Notes under the pieces: model-generated
Database searches by the model: none
Seen by the model: only the letters and a program-made list of their open reading frames with translations
Told to the model about the DNA's origin: nothing
Program-made: the position numbers and the translations under genes
In this document: one piece after another, positions 17,258 through 26,973 of the stretch
Position numbering within the stretch: position 1 is the stretch's first letter
Layout of the letters: every line of letters begins with the position of its first letter
DNA from: Bacilli bacterium
Lineage (GTDB): Bacteria > Bacillota_I > Bacilli_A > RF39 > UBA660
Direction of reading: 5' to 3'
Assembly (NCBI GenBank): GCA_028694645.1
Contig: JAQVKM010000001.1
Span: forward strand, 1 to 64,000
Length of the DNA: 64,000 bases

Positions 17258-18907
17258 ATGAGTTATTTTAAATTATGTAGTAAAAAGATTGTTGATTTAA
17301 AAAAAACAGGTTTTACATTAATCGAGTTATTAGCAGTAATAGTAATATTAGCAATAATAGCATTAATTGCAACACCAACGATTTTAGGAGTAATAGAAAA
17401 AGCTAAAAAAGGAGCAGCAGAAGCAAGTGCATTAGGTTATATAGATGCAGTAGAAAAGTTATCATTAACTTCATCTTTAAATGGAGATGATTCATTAAAT
17501 GAGGGAACTTATGAAGTACCTACATTAAATTCAAAAGTAGATATAAAAGGAAAAAAACCAACATTAGGTAATGTTACCGTAAATTCTGACGGTGAGGTAA
17601 CGAGTGCGACTCTTGCTATAAATGGTTATAAAGTTAGTTATACTGACTCAATAGCAAAAGTAGTGAGTAGTGAAATTACTGACATGACATATACTGAAAA
17701 TGTATTGAAAGGAACAGATCCAGTCCTAGGTACAGGAATGATACCAGTAACAATAGCAAATGATGGAACAGTAACATATGCTGATGTAAATAAAGAATGG
17801 TATAACTATACAGATAAGAAATGGGCAAACGCAGTAAAATTATCTTCAGGAACATATGCAGTAGGACAAGTTATACCGGAGTCTGCAATACAATCATATT
17901 TTGTGTGGATACCAAGATATAAATATAAAATATTTAATATAGGAAATTATACAAGTGGAATAACAGGAACACCAACTAGTAGTACAAAACAAAGTATAGA
18001 AATAGTATTTGAATCAAAAGATAAAACTGTATCAACAGGAAATACAGTAGGATCATATTTAACTCATCCCGCCTTTACAGCTTTAGATACAAATGGAATC
18101 TGGGTTGGTAAATTTGAAACAGGATATTTAGGTGCAACAACGAAAGAAACAGCTCAAGTAACAAGTTCTGATCAAACTAAAATAATAGTTAAACCTAATG
18201 TATTTAGTTGGAGGAATAATACAATTTATAACATGTTTGTTTCAAGTTATAACTATGATAGAACAAATGATTCTCATATGATGAAAAATACAGAGTGGGG
18301 AGCAGTAGCATATCTTTCACATTCCGTATATGGAATAAATAAAGAAGTAAATATAAATAATAACTCATCATATAAAACAGGGTATAGTGCCTTAACTACA
18401 ACTAATCAAACAACATATCCAGGAACATATGGTGATGGATCAAACTATAATAATGCATATAATACAACAACAGGTTACCTAGCATCAACAACCGGAAATA
18501 TAACAGGAATATATGATATGTCTGGTGGAGCTTGGGAATATATGGCTTCATATATGTTTGGACAACTTGGAAGTAGTGGATTTACTGCTGCTAATATTGC
18601 AACTTATAATTCAAAATATTTTGATATTTATAGTGCTTCAAGTACAATAACAGGTTATAATTACAGAATATTAGGAGATGCGACTGGAGAAATAGGGCCA
18701 TTTTATAGTTATGCAGATGGAGATGGAAGTACAAGATACCATAACAGTTGGTACGCTGACTATTCGTACTTCGTTGAGTCTTCTTACCCTTGGTTCAATC
18801 GAGGCGGTGGTTACTACAGTGGAGTTCTTGCGGGTCAGTTCAATTTCAGTAGGAACACAGGGGCTGTGTACACTAGCGTTGGTTCCCGCCTCGTTCTTGC
18901 AGGCTAA
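17258..18907 (+). CDS. DGR target: type IV prepilin-like protein with variable C-type-lectin-like C-terminus
   Basis: A 549-residue protein. Residues 12-45 form a classic class III signal: basic leader, KKTG cleavage site (G18), mature F19 with E23 at position +5, and the hydrophobic helix TLIELLAVIVILAIIALIA. A spacer domain follows (about 45-190). The C-terminal ~350 residues look like an FGE/C-type-lectin fold, with the segments YFVWIPRYKY, GIWVGKFETGY, KNTEWGAVAYLSHSVYG, GIYDMSGGAWEYM and FNRGGGYYS. The last 52 codons coincide with the variable repeat. It is therefore a surface pilin whose exposed end can be rewritten by the retroelement. An AGAGGAG site precedes ATG 17258. Pilus assembly genes (ATPase, prepilin peptidase) are not in this window. 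Confidence 0.92.
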   Translation: MSYFKLCSKKIVDLKKTGFTLIELLAVIVILAIIALIATPTILGVIEKAKKGAAEASALGYIDAVEKLSLTSSLNGDDSLNEGTYEVPTLNSKVDIKGKKPTLGNVTVNSDGEVTSATLAINGYKVSYTDSIAKVVSSEITDMTYTENVLKGTDPVLGTGMIPVTIANDGTVTYADVNKEWYNYTDKKWANAVKLSSGTYAVGQVIPESAIQSYFVWIPRYKYKIFNIGNYTSGITGTPTSSTKQSIEIVFESKDKTVSTGNTVGSYLTHPAFTALDTNGIWVGKFETGYLGATTKETAQVTSSDQTKIIVKPNVFSWRNNTIYNMFVSSYNYDRTNDSHMMKNTEWGAVAYLSHSVYGINKEVNINNNSSYKTGYSALTTTNQTTYPGTYGDGSNYNNAYNTTTGYLASTTGNITGIYDMSGGAWEYMASYMFGQLGSSGFTAANIATYNSKYFDIYSASSTITGYNYRILGDATGEIGPFYSYADGDGSTRYHNSWYADYSYFVESSYPWFNRGGGYYSGVLAGQFNFSRNTGAVYTSVGSRLVLAG

Positions 18908-18911
18908 AATT
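18752..18911 (+). repeat. DGR variable repeat (VR)
   Basis: 160 bp at the 3' end of the prepilin gene, aligned without gaps to TR at 19051-19210 (offset 299). There are 15 differences; 14 are at positions where TR has A (nine A-to-G, five A-to-T) and one is C-to-G (TR 19077). Changed codons are mostly AAY in TR. The A-free segment GGTTCCCGCCTCGTTCTTGC (18881-18900) is identical in both and is a good candidate for the initiation-of-mutagenic-homing element. Confidence 0.95.
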
Positions 18912-18924
18912 TCGGAAATTTTAG
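18904..18924. repeat. Hairpin/cruciform directly after VR
   Basis: CTAAAATTT-CGG-AAATTTTAG is a perfect 9-bp stem with a 3-nt loop that begins at the prepilin stop codon. TR lacks it. A hairpin just downstream of VR is a known requirement for target recognition in well-studied DGRs such as the Bordetella phage system. Confidence 0.85.
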
Positions 18925-18947
18925 TCTAACCCTTTTTCTTTGAATGG

Positions 18948-18981
18948 AGTATGCCCTGCCCCTTTTTAGGCAGGGCATACT
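18948..18981. repeat. GC-rich 13-bp perfect inverted repeat between VR and TR
   Basis: AGTATGCCCTGCC (18948-18960) and GGCAGGGCATACT (18969-18981) surround an 8-nt loop. There is no T run after it on either strand, so it is not a standard terminator. It may fold the TR transcript or mark DNA for homing. Confidence 0.7.
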
Positions 18982-19050
18982 AAAAATTATGGCATTTATT
19001 TTAAATAAATGTAGGCATTAAACTGTTAAAAAACTAACCCTTTAACTCTT

Positions 19051-19210
19051 TACGCTGACAATTCGAACTTCGTTGACTCTTCTAACCCTTGGTTCAATCG
19101 AGGCGGTAATTACAACAATGGAGTTCTTGCAGGTCAGTTCAATTTCAATAGGAACACAGGAGCTGTGAACACTAACATTGGTTCCCGCCTCGTTCTTGCA
19201 GACTAAAATT
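19051..19210 (+). repeat. DGR template repeat (TR)
   Basis: 160-bp non-coding template, rich in AAY codons in the frame that matches VR (twelve of them). Nine of these encode a different residue in the present VR (Asn to Tyr, Ser or Gly). The repeat is more GC-rich than its surroundings. The TR RNA would extend to the terminator at 19358-19386, giving a transcript of the size typical for DGR TR RNAs. Confidence 0.95.
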
Positions 19211-19357
19211 ATAAAGTTATATTCTTCATCAATATATAAGTTTAAGGACTTATAAAAGATGCTTATTTTAGAAGTTTAAGGCCTATCTATTTATTAGATA
19301 AAAATATAAATAAAATATTTTGATGAGTAGTAAAATGATGAAAACTAGAATATTTAT
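19211..19357 (+). ncRNA. Presumed 3' part of the TR RNA
   Basis: A gene-free stretch between TR and the terminator. In characterised DGRs the region between TR and the RT gene contains the structured RNA that binds Avd-RT and primes cDNA synthesis. Short complementary segments (for example AAGTTTAAGGACTTATAAAAG and similar) suggest folding, but I cannot define the structure by eye. Confidence 0.4.
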
Positions 19358-19386
19358 GCAGTACAACTTTTTTGTTCTGCTTTTTT
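19358..19386 (+). terminator. Terminator or attenuator between TR and the accessory genes
   Basis: GCAGTACAA (19358-19366) and TTGTTCTGC (19372-19380) form a stem with one mismatch, followed by six T. It may separate TR RNA from the protein-coding message, with partial readthrough giving Avd and RT. Confidence 0.7.
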
Positions 19387-19415
19387 AGTGTTTTACAGAT
19401 TTTGGAGGTATGTTT

Positions 19416-19781
19416 ATGAGTAAAATATACAATGAATATTTAAGATTAAAAGAAATTGATAGTAATAAATTATATTTATTTAAAAGTGGCAAATTTTATA
19501 TATTTGTAGGTGATGATTGTGATTTGATAAATGAATGTGTAGTATTAAAGAAAACCCCTTTTTCAAAAGAAACTTTTAAATGTGGGTTCCCAGTTAATTC
19601 TTTAGAACAATATTTGAGAGTTTTTAGTAATCATAAATTAAATATTCAAGTTGTGGAAGAAATAAGTGATATCGATGAACCAAAAATAGTGCTTGATTTT
19701 ATAAAGGAAATAGATATAGATAATATTACTCCAATGGAAGCAATAATAACTTTGAAAAAATTAAAGGACTTAGTAAGATGA
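19416..19781 (+). CDS. MutS-like DGR accessory protein (MSL type)
   Basis: A 121-residue protein. The segment KSGKFYIFVGDDCDLIN...CGFPVNSLEQYLRVF...KLNIQVVEE follows the mismatch-recognition domain I of MutS (where KxGxFYE...CGxPxxxLxxYxxxL...VAxxEQ is usual), but the catalytic Phe-X-Glu is changed. The final ITPMEAIITLKKLKDLV matches the extreme C-terminus of MutS. The ATPase core is absent. MutS-like small proteins are known as accessory genes in some DGRs; the function is unproven. ATG 19416 is chosen over 19410 because GGAGG (19404-19408) needs that spacing. It overlaps avd by 4 bp. Confidence 0.75.
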   Translation: MSKIYNEYLRLKEIDSNKLYLFKSGKFYIFVGDDCDLINECVVLKKTPFSKETFKCGFPVNSLEQYLRVFSNHKLNIQVVEEISDIDEPKIVLDFIKEIDIDNITPMEAIITLKKLKDLVR

Positions 19782-20143
19782 ATGATAAAAAGAGTGCAGA
19801 AGATTTAATTATATATAAGCAATATTTAATTTTAATATATTATACGGAGATGATAACTGAAAAATTTCCTAAAAGTCAAAAATTGTCATTAGTAACAAAT
19901 ATTAAAAATAATACATATGATGGTATGAAAAAAATAATACTTGCTTATAAATATTATGAAAAAACTGATAAATTAAAATCACTAAATGAGCTTGATATTA
20001 ACTTAAAAATGCTAAAAGTATTAATTAGAATTTCTTATAAACGAAAATATATAAATAGTAAAAATTATGAAGCTTGGAGTAAAAAAATAAATAATATTGG
20101 TAATTTATTAGGTGGCTGGATTGTATCATGTCTAAAACAATAA
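19778..20143 (+). CDS. avd: DGR accessory variability determinant (Avd)
   Basis: A 121-residue helical protein of the four-helix-bundle family shared by Avd and 23S-rRNA-intervening-sequence proteins. The pattern of amphipathic helices, YKYYEKTDKLKSLNELDINLKMLKVLIRI and the final IGNLLGGWIVSCLK is typical. Avd forms a pentameric, basic barrel that binds the RT and the TR RNA and is required for mutagenic cDNA synthesis. It overlaps the MutS-like gene (ATGA) and the RT gene (16 bp), so the three proteins are translationally coupled. Confidence 0.9.
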   Translation: MNDKKSAEDLIIYKQYLILIYYTEMITEKFPKSQKLSLVTNIKNNTYDGMKKIILAYKYYEKTDKLKSLNELDINLKMLKVLIRISYKRKYINSKNYEAWSKKINNIGNLLGGWIVSCLKQ

Positions 20144-21165
20144 AAAATATGTTCAATAGTAAACTAACTTTTGAAAAACTTTTACAAGCTCATGAAAGAG
20201 CTAGCATAGGTAAAAAATGTAGAAAAGAAATTATTTTATTTGAAATGGATTTAGAAACTAATATTATAAAAATTCTTAATGATTTAAAAAATAGTAAATA
20301 TAAATTTGGTAATTATAGGGAATTTATAATATATGAACCAAAAGAACGAATAATTAAATCATTACCTTATAAAGATAGAATTGTCCATCAATGGTATATA
20401 AGTGAATTTGTTAAACCTTTTTTCTATCGGAGATTTATTATTGATTCATATGCATGCATAGATAATAGGGGTACTCATAATGCAGTATGTAAAATTCAAA
20501 AATATATGCAAAAAATGAAGAAAAAGTATGATGATTATTATGTTTTAAAATGCGATATTAAGAAATTTTTTTATAGTATTAATAAAGAGATTTTATTTAA
20601 TATAATAAAGGAAAATATCTCAGATAAGAAGTTATTAGAATTAACTAAAAATATATTAAGTACAGAAGATAATAAGGGAATACCAATAGGCAATTATACT
20701 AGTCAATTTTTTGCTAATATATATTTAAATGAACTTGATCATTATATAAAAGAAGAATTATATGTTAAATATTATATTAGATATATGGATGATTTTATTT
20801 TACTAGTGCCTAATAAGGAAATTGCAAATGAATTAAATACCAAAATAAAGGAATTTGTAGAGATAAAATTAGATTTAGAATTAAATAGAAAAACTAAGTA
20901 TTTTCCATCAAAATTTGGTATAGATTTTTGTGGATATAAAATATTTGAAACACATATTTTATTAAGAAAAAGATTTAAGAAGAAGTTTAAAAAAAATATT
21001 ATTTTATGGAATAAACTTTATTATAATAACAAACTAAATTATAATAAAATGAGTATGAGTTTAAATTCATATATAGCTCATTCAAATCACTGTAATAGTT
21101 ATAATTTCAAAAACGAAATATTAAAAAAAATAGAATTTGTAATTGATGATAATTTCAAAATATGA
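20128..21165 (+). CDS. DGR reverse transcriptase
   Basis: A 345-residue reverse transcriptase. The first catalytic Asp is in LKCDIKKFF (D143), and the YMDD box is at 219-222. Motif 4 reads GIPIGNYTSQ (about 184-193). The SQ form in place of the QG of group II intron RTs is a hallmark of DGR RTs. It copies TR RNA with errors at adenines; the cDNA replaces VR. There is no maturase or endonuclease domain. The order VR-TR-MutS-like-avd-RT fits a complete cassette. It ends in TGA at 21163-21165. Confidence 0.95.
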   Translation: MSKTIKNMFNSKLTFEKLLQAHERASIGKKCRKEIILFEMDLETNIIKILNDLKNSKYKFGNYREFIIYEPKERIIKSLPYKDRIVHQWYISEFVKPFFYRRFIIDSYACIDNRGTHNAVCKIQKYMQKMKKKYDDYYVLKCDIKKFFYSINKEILFNIIKENISDKKLLELTKNILSTEDNKGIPIGNYTSQFFANIYLNELDHYIKEELYVKYYIRYMDDFILLVPNKEIANELNTKIKEFVEIKLDLELNRKTKYFPSKFGIDFCGYKIFETHILLRKRFKKKFKKNIILWNKLYYNNKLNYNKMSMSLNSYIAHSNHCNSYNFKNEILKKIEFVIDDNFKI

Positions 21166-21178
21166 TAACATTATCGTA

Positions 21179-21313
21179 GTTAGTATTTACTTACTACCTA
21201 TTTAATATTGCCGAAAGTTGTCGTACTGGTAACTCTAACGCACCAGAGGGAAATTAGTCGAAATAATTATTCGACTTTCAAATATAAAGGTTAATTTCGA
21301 TTAACTTTTTTTT
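21179..21313 (+). repeat. Junction repeat copy D
   Basis: The left half (21179-21244, ending in AACTCTAACGCACCA) is repeated with about 85% identity at 32783-32847. The right half contains AGTCGAA/TTCGACT and the terminator GTTAAT-TTCG-ATTAAC with a T run (to about 21313). It separates the DGR module from the second recombinase module and has the CACCA boundary shared with copies A, C and E. Confidence 0.7.
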
Positions 21314-21338
21314 GTGTATTTGAAAGGAGATTGATTAA

Positions 21339-21614
21339 ATGATAAATATAACAAAAGAAAATATAGAAATAGAAGATTCTTTAAATAATAGAATTAAAAG
21401 TATAACAAAGTTTCTAGGAGTAAAATCAAAACTTATAAAAGGTAAATTAATAAGTATAGATAAAACAAATTTAGCTTATATTGAGCCACATAAATTAGAA
21501 GTTAATAATATTACATATTTATTCTTTAATGATTCAACTTTAGTTTATATAAATTCTTTAGAAAACTCTATTGATATAAGTGCTTTAAAAGATTATATAA
21601 AAAGTAAAAACTAA
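21339..21614 (+). CDS. Small recombinase-associated protein, copy D
   Basis: A 91-residue protein diverged from the 90-residue protein at 14329 but with the same layout: an N-terminal helix ending in NRIKSITKFLG, then KTNLAYIEPHKLEV, hydrophobic strand ITYLFFNDSTLVYINSL and a C-terminal helix. AAAGGAGAT precedes ATG 21339. It is followed by a leader peptide/attenuator and recombinase 2, exactly as copy A is followed by recombinase 1. No known family. Confidence 0.65.
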   Translation: MINITKENIEIEDSLNNRIKSITKFLGVKSKLIKGKLISIDKTNLAYIEPHKLEVNNITYLFFNDSTLVYINSLENSIDISALKDYIKSKN

Positions 21615-21707
21615 TGCCTATAAAAAATGTTGACAAACTTATAATAAAAGTTTATAGTAATAAATCAATGAAGTTGTATTTCCAAAATTAGTAAATGGAG
21701 GGATTAT

Positions 21708-21767
21708 ATGAAAATAAAATTTATTGATTCAAATTATTATATATCAAAGAGGAGTCAAAGGTATTAG
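21708..21767 (+). CDS. 19-residue leader peptide of recombinase 2
   Basis: It starts at ATG 21708 after AATGGAGGG and stops at TAG 21765-21767, just after the 5' arm of the attenuator stem. It is Ile/Tyr/Ser-rich and unrelated in sequence to the leader at 14680, although the geometry is the same. Confidence 0.6.
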   Translation: MKIKFIDSNYYISKRSQRY

Positions 21768-21796
21768 TTTAACTAGTGCTTTTGACTCCTCTTTTT
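21746..21796 (+). terminator. Attenuator in front of serine recombinase 2
   Basis: AAAGAGGAGTCAAAG (21746-21760) pairs with CTTTTGACTCCTCTTT (21779-21794). The 5' arm is covered by the leader frame. The core GAGGAGTCAA is conserved with the attenuator at 14721. Confidence 0.8.
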
Positions 21797-21800
21797 GTGA

Positions 21801-23603
<1,803 letters not shown>

Positions 23604-24848
23604 ATGAGTTATGCAATATTTAGAGTAGAACCAATTAATACCTTAAAAGATTTAGGACAAATAGGAGCTCATAATAAAAGATTGAAGGAAGCCTATAAAA
23701 GTAATCCTGATATTAATAAATTTAAATCAAGTGAAAATGTTCAAATAATTGATTGTAATAAAAACCACTATAATTCTTATATGGAATTAGTTAAAGATTA
23801 TAAAGAGCAACATGATAAAAAACAATTAGTGGAAAGAGAAAATAGAAAGAAAACATTTAATCAAATGTTAGATGATTCTAATAGTGTAGTAGCTGATGAA
23901 TTATTATTTACTAGTGATAAAGATTTCTTTAAAAATATGAATAAAGATGAAATTATTAATTGGGCAAATACTTGTATGGAATTTGTTTATGAAGATATTG
24001 GTTATAGTAAAAATCAAATTTTAAATGCAGTAATTCATTTAGATGAAAAAACACCACACTTGCATTGTGTGGTGGTACCATTAATAAAAAAATATGATAA
24101 AAGAAGTAAAGAAGAAAAATGGACTATTTCTAAAAAACAATATATGAAAGATAGAGATTACTTATCTACCTTACAAGATAAATATCATAGTAGAATGGTT
24201 AAAAATGGATATGATTTAGATAGAGGTATTAAAAACTCTGATAATGAACATATTGATATAAAACAATATAAACAAATAACTAAAAAATTAAATTTAGAGA
24301 TAACTAGTAAAAATGAAAAATTAAGTGATGCAATGAGTGATTTGGAAAATAAAATGGAAACTAATAAAGAAACTATTTTTGATAAAGAATTTGTTAAAAT
24401 TAAAAAAGATACTTTTGAATCAATGAATAAAGTTATTAATGAAACAAAAAAAGTAATAGAATTACAACCAAAAATACAAAGAGTTTATAATGAAGTTGAT
24501 GAATATGCAAAATCATATAAGTATTTAGAAGAAGAGAATGAAAATATTAAAAGAGAAGTTGAAATATTAAAGTATAAGAATAACAATTTAGAAAGAGAAA
24601 ATAGTAGGTTAAATAACTATATAGAATCCATTTTAGAAGTAATAAAGAGATTCTTTAGACAAATACTAAAGATAGGAAATAAAGAAGCTAAAAATGAGGC
24701 AGTTAGTGAAATAAAGAATTTTTATGATAAAGAAGATTTTAACAAAGAAGATGTTTATGAAGTATCAAAAGATACTATTAAAGAAGATGAATTATTTAAA
24801 TATGCAGATATTGACAAAAATTATTTTAAGGAGGAGAAGAAATTATAG
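23604..24848 (+). CDS. mobV: MobV-family (Mob_Pre) relaxase
   Basis: A 414-residue relaxase. The N-terminal motif I includes AHNKR (about 22-26), and the HUH-like metal motif is HLDEKTPHLHCVVVP (about 144-158). A long coiled coil covers roughly 240-345. It nicks oriT and remains attached to the DNA end during transfer. It needs a helper conjugation system, as no type IV secretion genes are present here. It directly abuts recombinase 2 and was probably acquired as part of the same element. Confidence 0.9.
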   Translation: MSYAIFRVEPINTLKDLGQIGAHNKRLKEAYKSNPDINKFKSSENVQIIDCNKNHYNSYMELVKDYKEQHDKKQLVERENRKKTFNQMLDDSNSVVADELLFTSDKDFFKNMNKDEIINWANTCMEFVYEDIGYSKNQILNAVIHLDEKTPHLHCVVVPLIKKYDKRSKEEKWTISKKQYMKDRDYLSTLQDKYHSRMVKNGYDLDRGIKNSDNEHIDIKQYKQITKKLNLEITSKNEKLSDAMSDLENKMETNKETIFDKEFVKIKKDTFESMNKVINETKKVIELQPKIQRVYNEVDEYAKSYKYLEEENENIKREVEILKYKNNNLERENSRLNNYIESILEVIKRFFRQILKIGNKEAKNEAVSEIKNFYDKEDFNKEDVYEVSKDTIKEDELFKYADIDKNYFKEEKKL

Positions 24849-25052
24849 AAAATGAGCATATTGTAAAATTTATTTGGCTATGTTGTTTAATTTTATTAAA
24901 TAATTCATAATGATTTGAGTCTTTAAAATAATTTTTCATAAAATTAAAAAAATATTCTCCACTTTGCTATTTTAAAAAGTATAATTATTGGTTATTAAAT
25001 AGCTGAAAAATAATTTATATATATTATTTTATAGTAGAAAGGAGAAAATGCA

Positions 25053-25613
25053 ATGAAAAAAATTATTTCTATTATTATATTAGTTATTACATTTATAAGT
25101 TTTGGAATTTTAAATGTTAAAGCTTTAGATTATAATAATCAAATTAAATTTAATTATAGATATAGCAGAGAAATAAATAATTCATGCTATTGGATTAGTA
25201 GTTCTGCATCAGGATTTACTAATAGCATTAATAATGCTGCATATGATTGGGCACATTGGAGTAATCCACTTGTACTGACACCAGTTTCAAGCAGTTACGC
25301 AACGCATATGGATTTTTATGGAAAACCATCATCATATTGGTATCCATATAATGGTGTTCTTGGTGAGACAACGCATTATACATCGAGCGGATCATATATA
25401 TATCCTGATAATGGTAATTGGTTTTATGCAGATATTTATTTAAATAACGATAGTGTATACAATTATCAAGGAACAGCTGCACATGAAATGGGACATGCAT
25501 TAGGATTAGCTCATTGGAATAGCAATCCATATAGTATTATGGCACAATCTAGTACTAGAATAGTTCAAGTTGTACAATCAATTGATAATCAACACTTGAA
25601 TGAAAAATATTAG
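25053..25613 (+). CDS. Secreted matrixin-type zinc metalloprotease
   Basis: A 186-residue protein: signal peptide (about 1-24, ending in VKA) and one M10-type catalytic domain. The zinc site HEMGHALGLAHWN (near 145-157) has three His and the catalytic Glu, followed by the Met-turn YSIM. There is no clear pro-domain, hemopexin or cell-wall anchor, so the size is minimal for the family. It stands upstream of a lipoprotein-like/membrane-anchored gene and an ECF sigma/anti-sigma pair, which may sense or regulate it. AAAGGAGA precedes ATG 25053. It is cargo of the mobilisable element. Confidence 0.88.
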   Translation: MKKIISIIILVITFISFGILNVKALDYNNQIKFNYRYSREINNSCYWISSSASGFTNSINNAAYDWAHWSNPLVLTPVSSSYATHMDFYGKPSSYWYPYNGVLGETTHYTSSGSYIYPDNGNWFYADIYLNNDSVYNYQGTAAHEMGHALGLAHWNSNPYSIMAQSSTRIVQVVQSIDNQHLNEKY

Positions 25614-25628
25614 TTGAAAGGAGAAAAT

Positions 25629-26318
25629 ATGAATAAGAAAATTATTATAGCCTTAGGGTTAATAGCCTTAACCGGAATAACTTATATAAGTATAAATTAT
25701 TTTTCAAAAAGTAATGATGATGAATCATTATCAAATAACACTACTAATTTAAAATATACAGAAAACAAAAACATAATAATAAATCAAGTTTCAGACTTAG
25801 ATATGATATATGACAATTCCAATACTTCTGAATTAGAAGAAAGAAGCGATTTGATTATTATTGGTAAAATAAAAAAAATTGATGGTGCAATAAACTATAA
25901 TGCTGCAAAAAAACAATATATTATGACATCAACAATTGGTACAATAAAAATTAAAAATATAATAAAAGGTAATAATATTGTTTCTAAAAATGATGAAATT
26001 AATTTTGCTAGATTAGGTGGTACAATTAGTATTGCTGAATATGAAAAATCTTTAGAACCAAGACAAATAGTTAGACAAGGATTAGATAAATTAACTGAAG
26101 AAGAAAAAAGAAATTCTTATATTAAGGTATCAATATCAGAAGATATTGAACCTCAAGAAAGCAAGGATTATCTAATATATTTAAAGTATGATGCTGATCT
26201 CGACAGATATGCCATTATTGGCATGGAATATGGTTTAAAAGAATATAATGAAAATAAAAAACTAGTGAAAAATAACAGCACTAATAAATGGGAAGCAATA
26301 AAGTACGAAATAAAATAA
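25629..26318 (+). CDS. Membrane-anchored extracellular protein of unknown function
   Basis: A 229-residue protein with an N-terminal membrane helix or signal anchor (about 4-24) and an extracellular domain. The domain includes ERSDLIIIGKIKKI, a strand-rich pattern seen in uncharacterised Bacillota exported proteins next to proteases. ATG 25629 follows GAAAGGAGA; the gene lies 15 bp after the matrixin gene, so the two are probably co-transcribed. It could be an inhibitor, chaperone or substrate of the protease, inferred only from context. Confidence 0.65.
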   Translation: MNKKIIIALGLIALTGITYISINYFSKSNDDESLSNNTTNLKYTENKNIIINQVSDLDMIYDNSNTSELEERSDLIIIGKIKKIDGAINYNAAKKQYIMTSTIGTIKIKNIIKGNNIVSKNDEINFARLGGTISIAEYEKSLEPRQIVRQGLDKLTEEEKRNSYIKVSISEDIEPQESKDYLIYLKYDADLDRYAIIGMEYGLKEYNENKKLVKNNSTNKWEAIKYEIK

Positions 26319-26457
26319 ATTTCTTAAATAGATTTTTAATATAAAAATCAGGTATAGTAATATACTTGATTTTTTAAATATATTTTTACCGTTTTTTAAA
26401 AAATTGATGTATAATATATATTATATATTAATTTTTTAATTTGTAGAGGGTGTGTGC

Positions 26458-26973
26458 ATGCAGATGAATTTAAAAGAAGCTTTATTAAATTTAAATGAAA
26501 ACAGTATTAAATATTTATACGTTAATTATAAGAAGCCAATTTTTTTGTTTGTCTTGGGTATTACAAATAATTATGATCTAAGTGAAGATATAACAGAAGA
26601 AACATTCTTTAGGATAATTAAATATAATAAAAGTTATAATGAAATAAAAAATCCTAAAACTTGGATATTTACAATAGCAAAAAATACAGCATATACTTAT
26701 TTAAAAAAGAATAATGATATATTATTTGAAGACGAAAAATTAGAATATATATTAAATAAACATAATAGTGTAAAAAATGATGATGCCTTAGTTATTGAGG
26801 AATATTTATCATCTTTGACTAAGATTGAAAGAGATATTGTTATTTTGCATATTTTTGGTGGTTTAAATCATAAAGATATATCAAAAGTTCTGGATTTAAA
26901 CCATTCACAAGTAAGAACAAAATATACATATGCTTTAAAAAAACTAAAAGGGAGAATCGGAAAAAATGAGTAG
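26458..26973 (+). CDS. ECF-type RNA polymerase sigma factor
   Basis: A 171-residue sigma-70 family ECF factor. Region 2 runs about 18-80 (DLSEDITEETFFRIIKY, PKTWIFTIAKNTAY) and region 4 about 110-165 (LTKIERDIVILHIFGGLNHKDISKVLDL). ATG 26458 is favoured because AGAGGG (26445-26450) is spaced for it. The next gene overlaps by 8 bp and encodes a membrane protein, the typical anti-sigma arrangement. Confidence 0.9.
   Translation: MQMNLKEALLNLNENSIKYLYVNYKKPIFLFVLGITNNYDLSEDITEETFFRIIKYNKSYNEIKNPKTWIFTIAKNTAYTYLKKNNDILFEDEKLEYILNKHNSVKNDDALVIEEYLSSLTKIERDIVILHIFGGLNHKDISKVLDLNHSQVRTKYTYALKKLKGRIGKNE

Noticed and set aside
18711-18929. A 72-codon frame overlapping VR in another frame
   Set aside because: It has no ribosome-binding site, and the VR substitutions preserve the prepilin frame, not this one.
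18948-18981. Ordinary transcription terminator for the prepilin gene
   Set aside because: No T run follows the stem on either strand.
25228-25530. Minus-strand frame within the matrixin gene
   Set aside because: Shadow frame with no ribosome-binding site; the plus-strand frame has a signal peptide and a complete zinc motif.
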